From assembly GCF_027497175.1 (NCBI RefSeq), contig NZ_CP114901.1, positions 558,001-622,000 on the forward strand: 64,000 bases of DNA. The letters run 5' to 3'. This document shows, one piece after another, positions 1-11,368 of this stretch (position 1 is its first letter; each line of letters begins with the position of its first letter). The position numbers and the translations under genes were made by a program. A model generated the notes under the pieces. The model was not told where the DNA came from. It ran no database searches and worked only from the letters and a program-made list of their open reading frames with translations. The stretch is from Verrucosispora sp. WMMD573. GTDB taxonomy: Bacteria > Actinomycetota > Actinomycetes > Mycobacteriales > Micromonosporaceae.

Positions 1-1203
<1,203 letters not shown>

Positions 1204-1280
1204 AGCCGGCAATCCTACCCAGCGTGACGCCCCCTCCCCCGCCCCCACCCCGCCCACCCCGCCCCACCGCAGCACGCGCC

Positions 1281-1349
1281 GATCATGCAGTCATGGCAGC
1301 TGGTTCGCCACGTTCCATGCCCTTTGCGAGGTGCCACAAATGCATGATC
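1281..1349. repeat. intergenic hairpin, family A copy 1
   Basis: The arms GATCATGCAGTCATGGCA (1281-1298) and TGCCACAAATGCATGATC (1332-1349) pair with three mismatches around a 33-nt loop. A closely related hairpin with the same loop length lies at 7729-7815. It sits between the guaA start and the 3' end of the GMC oxidoreductase gene. There is no U tract, so it is not a classical terminator. Its function is unknown. Confidence 0.6.
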
Positions 1350-1351
1350 GC

Positions 1352-1399
1352 GGGGGTGTGGGGGTGTGGGGGTGTGGGGGTGTGGGGGTGTGGGGGTGT
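1352..1399. repeat. 8-bp minisatellite (GGGGGTGT x6)
   Basis: Six perfect head-to-tail copies of GGGGGTGT start directly after the family A hairpin and end 12 bp before the GMC oxidoreductase stop codon. The G-tracts on one strand could form a G-quadruplex, which is inference. Copy number probably varies between strains. Confidence 0.85.
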
Positions 1400-1410
1400 G
1401 GTGTGCGCTG

Positions 1411-3096
1411 TCAAAGGTGGTGGAGGGTGGCGGGGGCGTGTGGGGGGACGGCGGGGTGGTGGGGAGGGATGGGGGCGAGGCGGTGGTAGGGGGTGCCGGG
1501 GGCGGGACGGGGGTCGGGGTCGCCCTTGTTGGGCCAGAGGGACAGGGCGCGCTCGGCCTGGGCGGTGATGGTGAGCGACGGGTTGACACCCAGGTTGGCA
1601 GAGACGGCGGCACCGTCGACGACGTGCAGGCCGGGGTGGCCGTGCACCCGGTGGTAGGGGTCGATCACGCCATCGGCGGCGGTGGCGCCGATGGCCGCGC
1701 CGCCCAGGATGTGCGCGGTCACCGGGATGTCGAACGGCTCGGTCAGCGCGCCGCCCGGCGTACCGTCGATCTCCTCGGCGAGCAACCGGACCGCCTCGTT
1801 GCCGGCCGGGATCCAGGTCGGGTTGGGGCGGCCGTGGCCCGGGCCGGAGACGAGCCGGCGACCCCGCAGCCGGAGCGTCAGCGAGTTGTCGGTCGACTGC
1901 ATCACCAGGGCGATCACCGTACGCTCCGACCAGCGTCGGACGGAGAGCATCCGGGCGGCCACCCGGGGCTGCCGGAGCAACTGCCCGAGCCACCGGCGCA
2001 GCCGGTGCGGCCCACCGTCGACAAGCAGTGACTGGAGCAGCCCCATCGCGTTCGAGCCCCGGCCGTAGCGCACCGGCTCGACGTGGGTCTGCGGATCCGG
2101 GTGGAACGAGCTGGTGATGGCGACCCCCTCGGTGAAGTCGACGCCGCGTTTCCGGGCCCGTCGGCGCGGCACCGAGGCACCGAGGATCGCCTCCGAGTTG
2201 GTCCTGGTCAGCTCGCCGAGCCGGGGCGAGAGGCCGGGCAGGTGACCCCGTTCCCGTCCTTCGTGCAGCAGCCGCTGGGTGCCCAGCGCGCCGGCGGCGA
2301 AGACCACCTGGTCGGCGTGGATCACCTGCGACCTGCGGCGCAGCCAGGCGCCGGTGCGCTCGGTGTGCACCTGGTATCCGCCGTCGGCCGGCCGGACCGA
2401 GGTCACCGTGGTCAGCGGATGCACCCGGACGCCGAGCCGTTCGGCCAGCCATAGATAGTTCTTGACAAGCGTGTTCTTCGCGCCGACGCGGCAGCCGGTC
2501 ATGCAGGCCCCGCAGTGGGTGCAGCCGGTACGCTCCGGGCCGGCCCCGCCGAAGTACGGGTCGGCGACCCGCTCCCCCGGCCGGCCGAGGTGCACGCCGA
2601 CCGGGGTGGCATGGAAGGTGTGCAGCGCTCCCATCCGCTCGGCGACCCGCCGCATCGCCCGGTCCGCCCCCGTGGCGATCGGATACGTGGCCACCCCGAG
2701 CATCCGCTTGGCCTGGTCGTAGTGGGGGGCCAGTTCGGCCCGCCAGTCGGTGAGGTGCCGCCACTGCGGGTCGTCGTAGAAGGCGTCCAGGGGTTCGTAG
2801 AGAGTGTTGGCGTACACCAGCGAGCCTCCACCGACGCCGGCTCCGGAGAGCACCAGCACGCCGCCGCCGGCTCGTCGGTGGGCAGCCCGAAGCAGGGTGA
2901 TGCGCTGGAGGCCGAAACAACCCAGCCGCGGCGCCCACAGGAAGCGACGCAGCCGCCACGAGGTCTGTGGGAACTCGTCGTCGGCGAACCGCCGGCCCGC
3001 CTCCAGTACGCCGACCGAGTAGCCCTTCTCGGCCAGCCGCAGAGCGGCGACGCTGCCGCCGAAGCCCGACCCGATGACCACCACGTCGTACCGCAT
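1411..3096 (-). CDS. choD: GMC-family FAD oxidoreductase, cholesterol-oxidase (ChoD) type
   Basis: Flavoprotein oxidase/dehydrogenase of about 561 residues. It opens with the dinucleotide fold VVVIGSGFGGSVAA (G9, G11, G14). It has a Cys-rich segment (GCTHCGACMTGCRVGAKNT) as in ChoD-like proteins, and ends with the FAD/active-site block HILGGAAIGATAADGVIDPYHRV and VNPSLTITAQAERA. Start ATG 3096 is chosen because the FAD motif begins there; an upstream GTG would add 33 residues without homology. The neighbouring guaB3 and guaB match the mycobacterial choD-guaB3-guaB2 order. Steroid substrate is inferred from family only. The last 25 or so residues are Pro/His-rich low complexity reaching into the G-rich repeat region, perhaps a recent extension. 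Confidence 0.82.
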   Translation of the reverse strand: MRYDVVVIGSGFGGSVAALRLAEKGYSVGVLEAGRRFADDEFPQTSWRLRRFLWAPRLGCFGLQRITLLRAAHRRAGGGVLVLSGAGVGGGSLVYANTLYEPLDAFYDDPQWRHLTDWRAELAPHYDQAKRMLGVATYPIATGADRAMRRVAERMGALHTFHATPVGVHLGRPGERVADPYFGGAGPERTGCTHCGACMTGCRVGAKNTLVKNYLWLAERLGVRVHPLTTVTSVRPADGGYQVHTERTGAWLRRRSQVIHADQVVFAAGALGTQRLLHEGRERGHLPGLSPRLGELTRTNSEAILGASVPRRRARKRGVDFTEGVAITSSFHPDPQTHVEPVRYGRGSNAMGLLQSLLVDGGPHRLRRWLGQLLRQPRVAARMLSVRRWSERTVIALVMQSTDNSLTLRLRGRRLVSGPGHGRPNPTWIPAGNEAVRLLAEEIDGTPGGALTEPFDIPVTAHILGGAAIGATAADGVIDPYHRVHGHPGLHVVDGAAVSANLGVNPSLTITAQAERALSLWPNKGDPDPRPAPGTPYHRLAPIPPHHPAVPPHAPATLHHL

Positions 3097-3237
3097 GGAC
3101 GCATCATTACTTGTGAGTAGATCTCGCGCCAGGCCCTGTTTCCACGCGATCATGCTCCGCACCACGTCGGTCTCGCCCGATCGGGACGCAACCATGAGCC
3201 CGGTTCAACGCGTTGGACCGATATCGACCCAGGGCGG

Positions 3238-3353
3238 GTGTCGAAGTCCTCCGTCGAGCCGAGGCGGCGGCGCAGGCGGCGGCGCAGGCGGCGGCGCAGG
3301 CGGCGGCGCAGGCGGCGGCGCAGGCGGCGGCGCAGGCGGCCAGGATTCGACAG
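3238..3353. mobile_element. decayed relative of the 164-bp hairpin element at 55925-56088
   Basis: Positions 3238-3267 match 55931-55960 in 29 of 30 bases (left end GTGTCGAAGTCC, then GTCGAGCCGAGGCGG). The right end, GGCCAGGATTCGACA, resembles GGCCAGGGACTTCGACA of the intact copy with two bases missing. The centre has been replaced by a 12-bp minisatellite. No terminal inverted-repeat integrity and no TA flank remain. It lies in the 5' leader of the LCP gene, 8 bp before its ribosome-binding site. Confidence 0.55.
3271..3342. repeat. 12-bp minisatellite (CGCAGGCGGCGG x6)
   Basis: Six tandem copies; the last differs in its final two bases. The array fills the centre of the decayed element and lies in the presumed untranslated leader of the LCP gene. 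In one frame it would encode only Gly/Ala repeats, so it is not taken as part of the protein. Confidence 0.85.
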
Positions 3354-3373
3354 ACGCGCTAAGGAGGCGGGGG

Positions 3374-4486
3374 ATGATGCTCGGAGCAGACCGGAGACGG
3401 TTGACGTTTGTGCTGGCCGGTCTGGTCACGCTGGTGGTGGTCGCGGTGATCGGCGTGGTGGTGGCGCGTACCGGTAGCGACGACCGCCGGACGCCGACCG
3501 CCGCCACCGGCGGCCCGAGCGGGTCGCCCAGCCCGAGCCCCACCCCGAGCCCGAGTCCGCCACCGGGCGCCGACATCACCGGCCCGCTCAACCTGCTGCT
3601 GGTGGGGGTGGACACCCGGGTGAGCGTGCCCGACTGGGAGCCGCACGCCGACGCCGTACTCGTGCTGCACGTGCCGGCGGGGCTGTCCAAGGCGTACCTT
3701 TTCTCTCTCCCCCGCGACCTGGTGGTGGACATCCCGGCCTACAAGCCCGCCGGCTACCCGGGTGGGCGGACCAAGCTCACCCACGCGATGAGCTACGGCA
3801 GTCGGGTAGCGGACCGTCCCAAGCGGCCCGACCCCGCCCAGGGGTACGAGTTGCTGCGCCGCACCGTAAGCGACTACACCGGCCTGCGCATCGACGCGGG
3901 CGCGGTGCTCACCTTCGGCGGCTTCGACGAGTTGGTGGACAGTTTGGGTGGCGTGGACATCCGCGTCGACCAGCGGGTCGTGTCGCGGCACCGGCAACCC
4001 GACGGCAAGCACCGGAAGCCGGGCCCGGGGGTGGGCGGCTACATCGGGCCACAGATGGTCTACGAACCAGGCGAGCGGCACCTCAACGGCTGGCAGGCCC
4101 TCGACTACGCCCGCCAGCGTTACCTGCCCGGTGGTGACTACGCCCGGCAACGCCACCACCAGCAGCTGATCCGGGCGCTGATCGGAAAGATCCTCGATGC
4201 GAACCTGGCCCGGCAGCCCGAGCGGGTCGAACAGGTGGTCGCGGCGCTCGGCGACGCACTGTTCTACGTCGGCGGCCCGCGGATCGTGGACTTCGCGTAC
4301 GCCCTGGGCTCGTTGTCGCCGCGGGCGGTCACGCTGGTCGGACTGCCCGGCGCGTCGGTGGGTCGGGGCAGCGCCTACCGGGGCGAGGAACTGACCTCGG
4401 TCGGCCGCCGTTTCCTCACCGAACTGCGCGCCGGCAGAGTCGACGCGTTCCTGGCCGACAATCCGAAACTGAAGGTGAAGAGCTGA
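3374..4486 (+). CDS. LytR-CpsA-Psr (LCP) family protein
   Basis: Likely transfers undecaprenyl-phosphate-linked glycopolymers (arabinogalactan- or teichoic-acid-like) to peptidoglycan on the outer face of the membrane. 370 residues: a short cytosolic start, one membrane segment (about 12-32), a Ser/Pro-rich linker (about 43-68), then the LCP catalytic domain with LLLVGVDTR, DAVLVLHV, SLPRDLVVDIP and the YARQRYLPGGDYARQRHHQQ region carrying the conserved Arg residues. ATG 3374 has AAGGAGG six bases upstream; ATG 3377 is the only close alternative. An upstream extension would run through minisatellite DNA and is rejected. It is monocistronic and converges on the M1 peptidase gene. Confidence 0.93.
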   Translation: MMLGADRRRLTFVLAGLVTLVVVAVIGVVVARTGSDDRRTPTAATGGPSGSPSPSPTPSPSPPPGADITGPLNLLLVGVDTRVSVPDWEPHADAVLVLHVPAGLSKAYLFSLPRDLVVDIPAYKPAGYPGGRTKLTHAMSYGSRVADRPKRPDPAQGYELLRRTVSDYTGLRIDAGAVLTFGGFDELVDSLGGVDIRVDQRVVSRHRQPDGKHRKPGPGVGGYIGPQMVYEPGERHLNGWQALDYARQRYLPGGDYARQRHHQQLIRALIGKILDANLARQPERVEQVVAALGDALFYVGGPRIVDFAYALGSLSPRAVTLVGLPGASVGRGSAYRGEELTSVGRRFLTELRAGRVDAFLADNPKLKVKS

Positions 4487-4492
4487 CCGGAC

Positions 4493-4529
4493 CCGCCACC
4501 GGGCGATGAAACGCCTCACCCGGTGGCGG
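4493..4529. terminator. bidirectional hairpin terminator, LCP / M1 peptidase
   Basis: A perfect 11-bp inverted repeat, CCGCCACCGGG (4493-4503) and CCCGGTGGCGG (4519-4529), with a 15-nt loop in the 51-bp gap between two convergent genes. There is no U tract, as is common in high-GC actinobacteria. Confidence 0.65.
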
Positions 4530-4537
4530 AAGGTCAC

Positions 4538-6007
4538 CTAGAGACGCTTTGGCGTGGCGGGCTTCTTCTTGCCGTAGAGCCAGGCGTCGAAGAGCTTCTT
4601 CAGCTTCTCACCGGAGATCCGCTCCGCCAGCGCCACGAACTCCTCCGTGGTGCCGTTGGCGTCACGCTTCTCCCGCGCCCAGGTCTTGAGGATCTCGAAG
4701 AACGCCTTGTCGCCCACGGACACCCGCAACGCGTGCACCGTCATCGCACCGCGCTGGTAGACCGACTCGCTGAACATGTTCTTCACCCCCGGCTTGCCCG
4801 GCGGCGTACGCCAGACCTCCGCCGGCACCCGCGCCATCCGGATCTCGAACGCCTCCTTCGCGGTGAACTCGTCGGTGTGCTCGGCCCACAACCATTCGGC
4901 GTACGACGAGAGACCCTCGTTGAGCCAGATGTCCTGCCACCGGCTCAACGCCACACTGTTGCCGAACCACTGGTGGGCGACCTCGTGCGCGACGACGCCG
5001 GTGTTCTCGCCCCGCCGGAAGAAGCCCGCCGAGTAGACCGACCGGCTCTGCGTCTCCAACGCGTACCGGATCCGCTCGTCCGACACGACCACACCGCCGT
5101 ACGCCTCGACCGGGTACGGGCCGAAGACGGTTTCCAGGTAGTCGGCCACCTTGAGGGTCTTGGCCATTGACGCGTCCGCTGCGCCCTTGGAGACCTTCGT
5201 GGTCACCGCGTTGAACACCGGCCGTCCCTTGTGGCTGCCCTCGGTGATCCGGAACTTTCCGATCGCCACCATGCTCAGGTAGCTGGCCATCGGCGTGTTC
5301 TCGGCCCAGCGCCAGGTGGTCCAGCCGGCGCTGCTGGTCTTGCCGTCCGGAACACCGTTGCTGATCGCGGTCAGCCCCTTCGGGACGGTGATCTCGAACC
5401 GGTAGGTGGCCTTGTCCGACGGGTGATCGTTCACCGGGAACCAGGTGCTGGCCGACTCGGGCTGGCCGAGCGCGATCGCGCCGTCGCTGGTGTGCAGCCA
5501 GCCACCCTCACCGACCGCCTCGTTCTTCAGCGACTTCGGCTTGCCCGCGTACGTGATCTCGGCGGTGAAGTCCCGGCCGGACACCAGCCCCTCGGCCGGA
5601 GCGACGACCAGTTCGTTCTTCTCCTGCCGGTGTTGTGCCGGCGCACCGTCCACCGTGACCGCGCTGACCTTCAGGTGCGCCAGGTCGAGGTTGAACGACG
5701 ACAGGTCGGCCGTTGCCTTGGCCTGGACCGTGGTGACGCCGCTCAACTGGTCCTTCGCCGGGTCGTAGCGAACCTTCACCGTGTAGCCGGCGACGTCGTA
5801 GCCGCCGTTGCCGTAGCTGGGGAAGTACGGATCCCCGGCCCCCGCGGCACCGGGTCGGAAGTCCGGTGCCGGCGTCGCCGACTCGCTCGGCGTTGCCGCG
5901 CTCGGCTCTGTCTCCTCCGGGGCGGCCGAATCACAGCCGGTCAGCCCCAACGTCCCCACCAGCAGCAGAGCCACGCTCCGCCGAAGGTGCGTCCGCACAC
6001 CTGTCAT
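4538..6007 (-). CDS. M1-family zinc metallopeptidase, lipoprotein (paralogue 1)
   Basis: Aminopeptidase-N-like protease, probably anchored outside the membrane. 489 residues. The signal peptide ends in lipobox LGLTGC (Cys about 25), followed by an acidic/Ser-rich linker. The N-terminal beta domain starts at DPYFPSYGNGGYDV. The catalytic HExxH-18-E signature is HEVAHQ...NEGLSSYAEW (about 337-362), and the substrate-binding stretch is YALETQSRSVYS. It is shorter than full aminopeptidase N (about 850), lacking the helical C-terminal domain. ATG 6007 is preferred over 6028 because GGGGAGGA lies just upstream. It lies in tandem with a close paralogue at 6274-7707. Confidence 0.92.
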   Translation of the reverse strand: MTGVRTHLRRSVALLLVGTLGLTGCDSAAPEETEPSAATPSESATPAPDFRPGAAGAGDPYFPSYGNGGYDVAGYTVKVRYDPAKDQLSGVTTVQAKATADLSSFNLDLAHLKVSAVTVDGAPAQHRQEKNELVVAPAEGLVSGRDFTAEITYAGKPKSLKNEAVGEGGWLHTSDGAIALGQPESASTWFPVNDHPSDKATYRFEITVPKGLTAISNGVPDGKTSSAGWTTWRWAENTPMASYLSMVAIGKFRITEGSHKGRPVFNAVTTKVSKGAADASMAKTLKVADYLETVFGPYPVEAYGGVVVSDERIRYALETQSRSVYSAGFFRRGENTGVVAHEVAHQWFGNSVALSRWQDIWLNEGLSSYAEWLWAEHTDEFTAKEAFEIRMARVPAEVWRTPPGKPGVKNMFSESVYQRGAMTVHALRVSVGDKAFFEILKTWAREKRDANGTTEEFVALAERISGEKLKKLFDAWLYGKKKPATPKRL

Positions 6008-6173
6008 CGCACGTCCTCCCCGTGACACGTGACCGACCGACCGTCGGCCCGCGCGACCGACCGTCCGATCGCAGGCCGCAGCCTACCGATCAAGTGATCA
6101 CTGGAAGAACGTCGATCCGGCAGTGGCCGCGAGCCGTTCGCCGGCCGACACTGGTCGGGCGGACGAGGCACCC

Positions 6174-6300
6174 GTCAGGGCAGGGTTGGGGGCGGGTGCG
6201 GCGGTGCTGTCAGGGCAGGGTTGGGGGCGGGTGCGGCGGTGCTGTCAGGGCATGGTTGGGACGGCTGAGCCCGTCAGGGCAGGGCGGGTGCGGCGGTGCC
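6174..6300. repeat. 35-bp tandem repeat derived from a gene 3' end
   Basis: Two exact 35-bp copies start at 6174 and 6209. A shorter variant copy starts at 6244, and a fourth version at 6273 forms the last codons and stop of the second M1 peptidase gene. Each unit read on the minus strand carries the same PAL(P/T)-stop-like tail, so the array looks like serial duplication of the gene's own 3' terminus. Confidence 0.8.
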
Positions 6301-7707
6301 GGTCAGCCAGGCATCGAAGAACGGGCCCAACTCACGCCCGGAGACCCGCTCGGCCAGGGCGACGAAGTCGGCGGTGGTGGCCGTGCCGTCCCGACGCTCG
6401 CTGGTCCACGTCCGCAGCATCTCGAAGAAGGCGTCATCGCCGACGGTACGCCGCAGCGCGTGCACGGCCAGCGCCCCGCGCTTGTAGACAGCGGTGCTGA
6501 ACATCTGACCGGGTCCGGGATCGAGGGTGCGCCGGGACCAGTCGGTGGCCGCGTACTGGATCTCGAAGTTGCGGTGGGCGCTGCGCCCGCCGTCGTGCTC
6601 CTCCCACAGCCACTCGGCGTAGCTGGCGAAGCCCTCGTTGAGCCAGATGTCACCCCAGCGGGCCAGCGCCACACTGTTGCCGAACCACTGGTGGGCCAAC
6701 TCGTGGGCGACCACGCTGTAGTTCGGCTCGCCGCCCCGGAAGAACCCCGGTCCGTAGACCGGCCGGGACTGGGTCTCCAGCGCGTACCCGATCCGGCCGT
6801 CGGAGACCACCACGCCGCCGTACGACTCGAAGGGGTACGGCCCGAAGCGGGTGGTCAGGAAGTCGGCGATCTCACCGGTGCGGGCCAGTGAGGCAGCCGC
6901 CGGCCCGGTCGCCGGCAGTCCAACCGGCACGGCGGTGACCATCGGCCGGCCGGCGTGCTCGCCGGTCTGCACCCGGTAGTCGCCGATCACCAGCGTGGTG
7001 AGGTAGCTCGCCATCGGTGAGCGCTCGGCCCAGCGCCAGGTGGTCCAGCCGTCGGCGCTGGTCCGTTCCCCGGGCACCCCGTTGCTGAGCGCGGCGAGCC
7101 CGTCCGGGACGGTCACCGCGAGGTCGTAGGTGGCCTTGTCCGACGGATGGTCGTTGACCGGGAACCAGGTGGCCGCCGAGTGCGGTTGGCCGAGGGCGAT
7201 CGCGCCGTCGTCGGTGTGCTGGAAGCCGCCACTGCCCAGCACACCGTCGGCGTCCGCCTCGGGCACGCCGCCGTAGGCGACCTCCACCGTGAACCGGCTG
7301 CCGGAGTCGAGCCCTCGGGCCGGGGTGACCACCAGTTCATCGTCGTTCCGTCGGTGCTCGGCCGAGGCACCGTCCACGGTCACCGAGTCGACCTTCAACC
7401 CGGACAGGTCCAGGTTGAAGCGGGACAGTCCGTGGGTCGCGGTCGCGGTGATCTCGGCGCTGCCGGTGAGCCGGTCGTCCGCCGGGTCGTAGCGCACCCC
7501 GAGCCGGTAGTGGGCGACGTCGTACCCGCCGTTGCCGCTGCCCGGCACGTACGGGTCGCCGAGGTCGGCACTGCCCGCCCGGAACTCGCCCGGTCCCGCC
7601 GCCTCCCGGTCGCTAATGCCGCCGACCACCAGCACCATCGCCGCCACCACGGCAACGACCACCGCCGCCGCACCGGCCCCCCACCACCTGCCAACCCTGC
7701 TGCTCAC
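6274..7707 (-). CDS. M1-family zinc metallopeptidase, membrane-anchored (paralogue 2)
   Basis: Same architecture as its downstream neighbour, with conserved blocks NGGYDV, HTDDGAIALGQP, WFPVNDHPSDKATY, the zinc signature HELAHQWFGNSVALARWGDIWLNE in part, and YALETQSRPVYG. 477 residues from GTG 7707. Instead of a lipobox it has an N-terminal hydrophobic anchor (about 8-28). Start evidence is weak: there is no clear Shine-Dalgarno, and ATGs further upstream lie inside the family A hairpin at 7729-7815, so they are rejected. A gene duplication is evident; which copy is ancestral cannot be told. The C-terminus runs into the 35-bp repeat array. Confidence 0.88.
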   Translation of the reverse strand: MSSRVGRWWGAGAAAVVVAVVAAMVLVVGGISDREAAGPGEFRAGSADLGDPYVPGSGNGGYDVAHYRLGVRYDPADDRLTGSAEITATATHGLSRFNLDLSGLKVDSVTVDGASAEHRRNDDELVVTPARGLDSGSRFTVEVAYGGVPEADADGVLGSGGFQHTDDGAIALGQPHSAATWFPVNDHPSDKATYDLAVTVPDGLAALSNGVPGERTSADGWTTWRWAERSPMASYLTTLVIGDYRVQTGEHAGRPMVTAVPVGLPATGPAAASLARTGEIADFLTTRFGPYPFESYGGVVVSDGRIGYALETQSRPVYGPGFFRGGEPNYSVVAHELAHQWFGNSVALARWGDIWLNEGFASYAEWLWEEHDGGRSAHRNFEIQYAATDWSRRTLDPGPGQMFSTAVYKRGALAVHALRRTVGDDAFFEMLRTWTSERRDGTATTADFVALAERVSGRELGPFFDAWLTGTAAPALP

Positions 7708-7728
7708 CAACCCGAGCCTACTGCCGCC

Positions 7729-7815
7729 CGCTCCGTCGATCATGGAGTTGTGGCACGTGGCGAATCGGGCATTACCCATCCAACCGGGTGCCACAACTGC
7801 ATGATCGACGGAGCG
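7729..7815. repeat. intergenic hairpin, family A copy 2 (27-bp arms)
   Basis: Arms at 7729-7755 and 7789-7815 pair over 27 bp with one mismatch around a 33-nt loop. The core is GATCATGGAGTTGTGGCA on the left and TGCCACAACTGCATGATC on the right. It fills the gap between the guaB3 stop (7829) and the M1 peptidase start (7707). It could act as a guaB3 terminator, but the sequence is shared with another intergenic site (1281-1349), so it is called a dispersed repeat. Confidence 0.75.
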
Positions 7816-7828
7816 GGAGGGCGGGGGG

Positions 7829-8947
7829 TCAGCGGTCTAGGATCAGGCCGACCTTCTGGAACTCCTTGAGGTCGCGGTAGCCGCACTTGGCCATGGCTCG
7901 GCGCAGGCCGCCGAAGAGGTTGAGCTGGCCGTCCGGCTCGTCGGCGGGGCCGAAGAGGAGACGCTCCATCGAGCCGAGGGGCTCACCGGCGGTCTCGAAG
8001 GCGCCGCGAGGCAGCGACGGGTGGCTGGCCGCCGAGTGCCACCAGGACCCACCGGCCGGCGCCTCCTCGCACAGCGACAACGGCTCGCCCAGCATCACCG
8101 CGTCCGCGCCGCAGCCGAGGGCCTTGGCGATGTCGCCGGAGGTGCGGATGTCGCCGTCGGCGATGAGGTGCACGTACCGGCCGCCGGTCTCGTCGAGGTA
8201 GTCGCGCCGCGCTGCGGCGGCGTCGGCGATCGCGGTGGCCATCGGTACCCGGATGCCGAGCACCGACTCGGTGGTGGACCACTCGTCCCCGCCGATGCCG
8301 ATGATCACGCCGGCGGCGCCGGTGCGCATCAGGTGCAGGGCCGTCTTGTAGTCGGTGCAACCGCCGACGATGACCGGGAGGTCGAGGTCGGCGATGAACT
8401 CCTTGAGGTTGAGCGGCTCGTCGGTGGTCGAGACGTGCTCGGCCGAGACGATGGTGCCCTGGATGACCAGGATGTCGACGCCCGCGTCGAGGATGACCGG
8501 CGCCAGCGCCAGGGTGTGCTGCGGTGATACGCGCACCGCCACGGTGCCGCCACCGTCGCGCAGCTCACGGACCCGCTCGGTGATCAGATCCGGGCGGATC
8601 GGCTCGGCGTACACCTCCTGGAGCCGTTTGGTGGCGCGGGCGTCCTCGTCGAGGCCGCCGAGCTCCTCCAGCACCTTGCTCGGGTTCTCGTAACGGGTCC
8701 ACAGCCCTTCGACGTTGAGTACGCCGAGCCCGCCGAGCTGGCCGAGCCGGACCGCCGAGGCCGGGCTCATCGTCGCGTCGGAGGGGTGCCCGACGCACGG
8801 GATGCCGAACTGGTACGCGTCCAGCTGCCACCCGGTGGAGACGTCGTCGACGTCCCGCGTCCGGCGGGACGGCACGATGGCGATCTCGTCCAGGTGGTAG
8901 CCGCGCTGCGCGGTCTTGCCCAGCCCGATCTCGACCACGTCACGCAT
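7829..8947 (-). CDS. guaB3: GuaB3-type IMP dehydrogenase-related protein
   Basis: 372-residue single-domain (beta/alpha)8 barrel of the IMPDH/GMPR superfamily without CBS domains, in the usual actinobacterial position next to guaB. Visible motifs are [71 protein letters not shown] and the tail GLRRAMAKCGYRDLKEFQKV. At the place of the IMPDH catalytic Cys (GAICTTR in GuaB) it reads DEWSTTE, with Ser224 instead. Cyanobacterial GuaB3 is reported to be a GMP reductase; whether this Cys-less actinobacterial form is active is uncertain. ATG 8947; 64 bp downstream of guaB and probably cotranscribed. Confidence 0.93.
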   Translation of the reverse strand: MRDVVEIGLGKTAQRGYHLDEIAIVPSRRTRDVDDVSTGWQLDAYQFGIPCVGHPSDATMSPASAVRLGQLGGLGVLNVEGLWTRYENPSKVLEELGGLDEDARATKRLQEVYAEPIRPDLITERVRELRDGGGTVAVRVSPQHTLALAPVILDAGVDILVIQGTIVSAEHVSTTDEPLNLKEFIADLDLPVIVGGCTDYKTALHLMRTGAAGVIIGIGGDEWSTTESVLGIRVPMATAIADAAAARRDYLDETGGRYVHLIADGDIRTSGDIAKALGCGADAVMLGEPLSLCEEAPAGGSWWHSAASHPSLPRGAFETAGEPLGSMERLLFGPADEPDGQLNLFGGLRRAMAKCGYRDLKEFQKVGLILDR

Positions 8948-8955
8948 GGGGCACT

Positions 8956-9007
8956 CCAGATGTCTTCCGGGGGTGGGGGGACCAGATGTCTTCGAGGGTG
9001 GGGGGCG
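8956..9007. repeat. 26-bp direct repeat between guaB and guaB3
   Basis: Two adjacent copies (8956-8981 and 8982-9007), each opening CCAGATGTCTTC followed by a G-run, with small differences. They occupy most of the 64-bp gap. It is probably a local duplication, with no coding content. Confidence 0.7.
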
Positions 9008-9011
9008 GGGG

Positions 9012-11179
<2,168 letters not shown>

Positions 11180-11194
11180 GTCCACGTTCTTCCA

Positions 11195-11338
11195 GACCGG
11201 CCCGCTCGGTGAGACCGGCCCGCTCGGCCAGACCGGCCCGCTCGGCCAGACCGGCCCGCTCGGCCAGACCGGCCCGCTCGGCCAGACCGGCCCGCTCGGC
11301 CAGACCGGCCCGCTCGGCCAGACCGGTCCGGGCCGGCG
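11195..11338. repeat. 18-bp minisatellite (GACCGGCCCGCTCGGCCA x7-8)
   Basis: Units start at 11195, 11213, 11231, 11249, 11267, 11285 and 11303, with a diverged eighth at 11321. The first unit has TGAG-type changes at its end; the others are identical. In the plus frame continuing from the DUF5319 region it would read TGPLGQ repeats, but no gene supports that frame. It lies between two convergent genes. Confidence 0.9.
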
Positions 11339-11368
11339 AACTCGGCCGGACTCGGGCCGGCCGGATTG

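Larger units (their letters stand above)
3097..3373. other. divergent intergenic region with decayed repeat element
   Basis: 277 bp separate the divergent choD-like and LCP genes. The left half must hold the choD-like promoter, but no clear -35/-10 pair is seen. The right half is occupied by the decayed hairpin element (3238-3353) and the Shine-Dalgarno AAGGAGG at 3361-3367, which fixes the LCP start at 3374. Confidence 0.6.

Noticed and set aside
3238..3477. 79-residue poly-Arg frame over the 12-bp repeats
   Set aside because: Pure repeat translation; no start signal and no homology expected.
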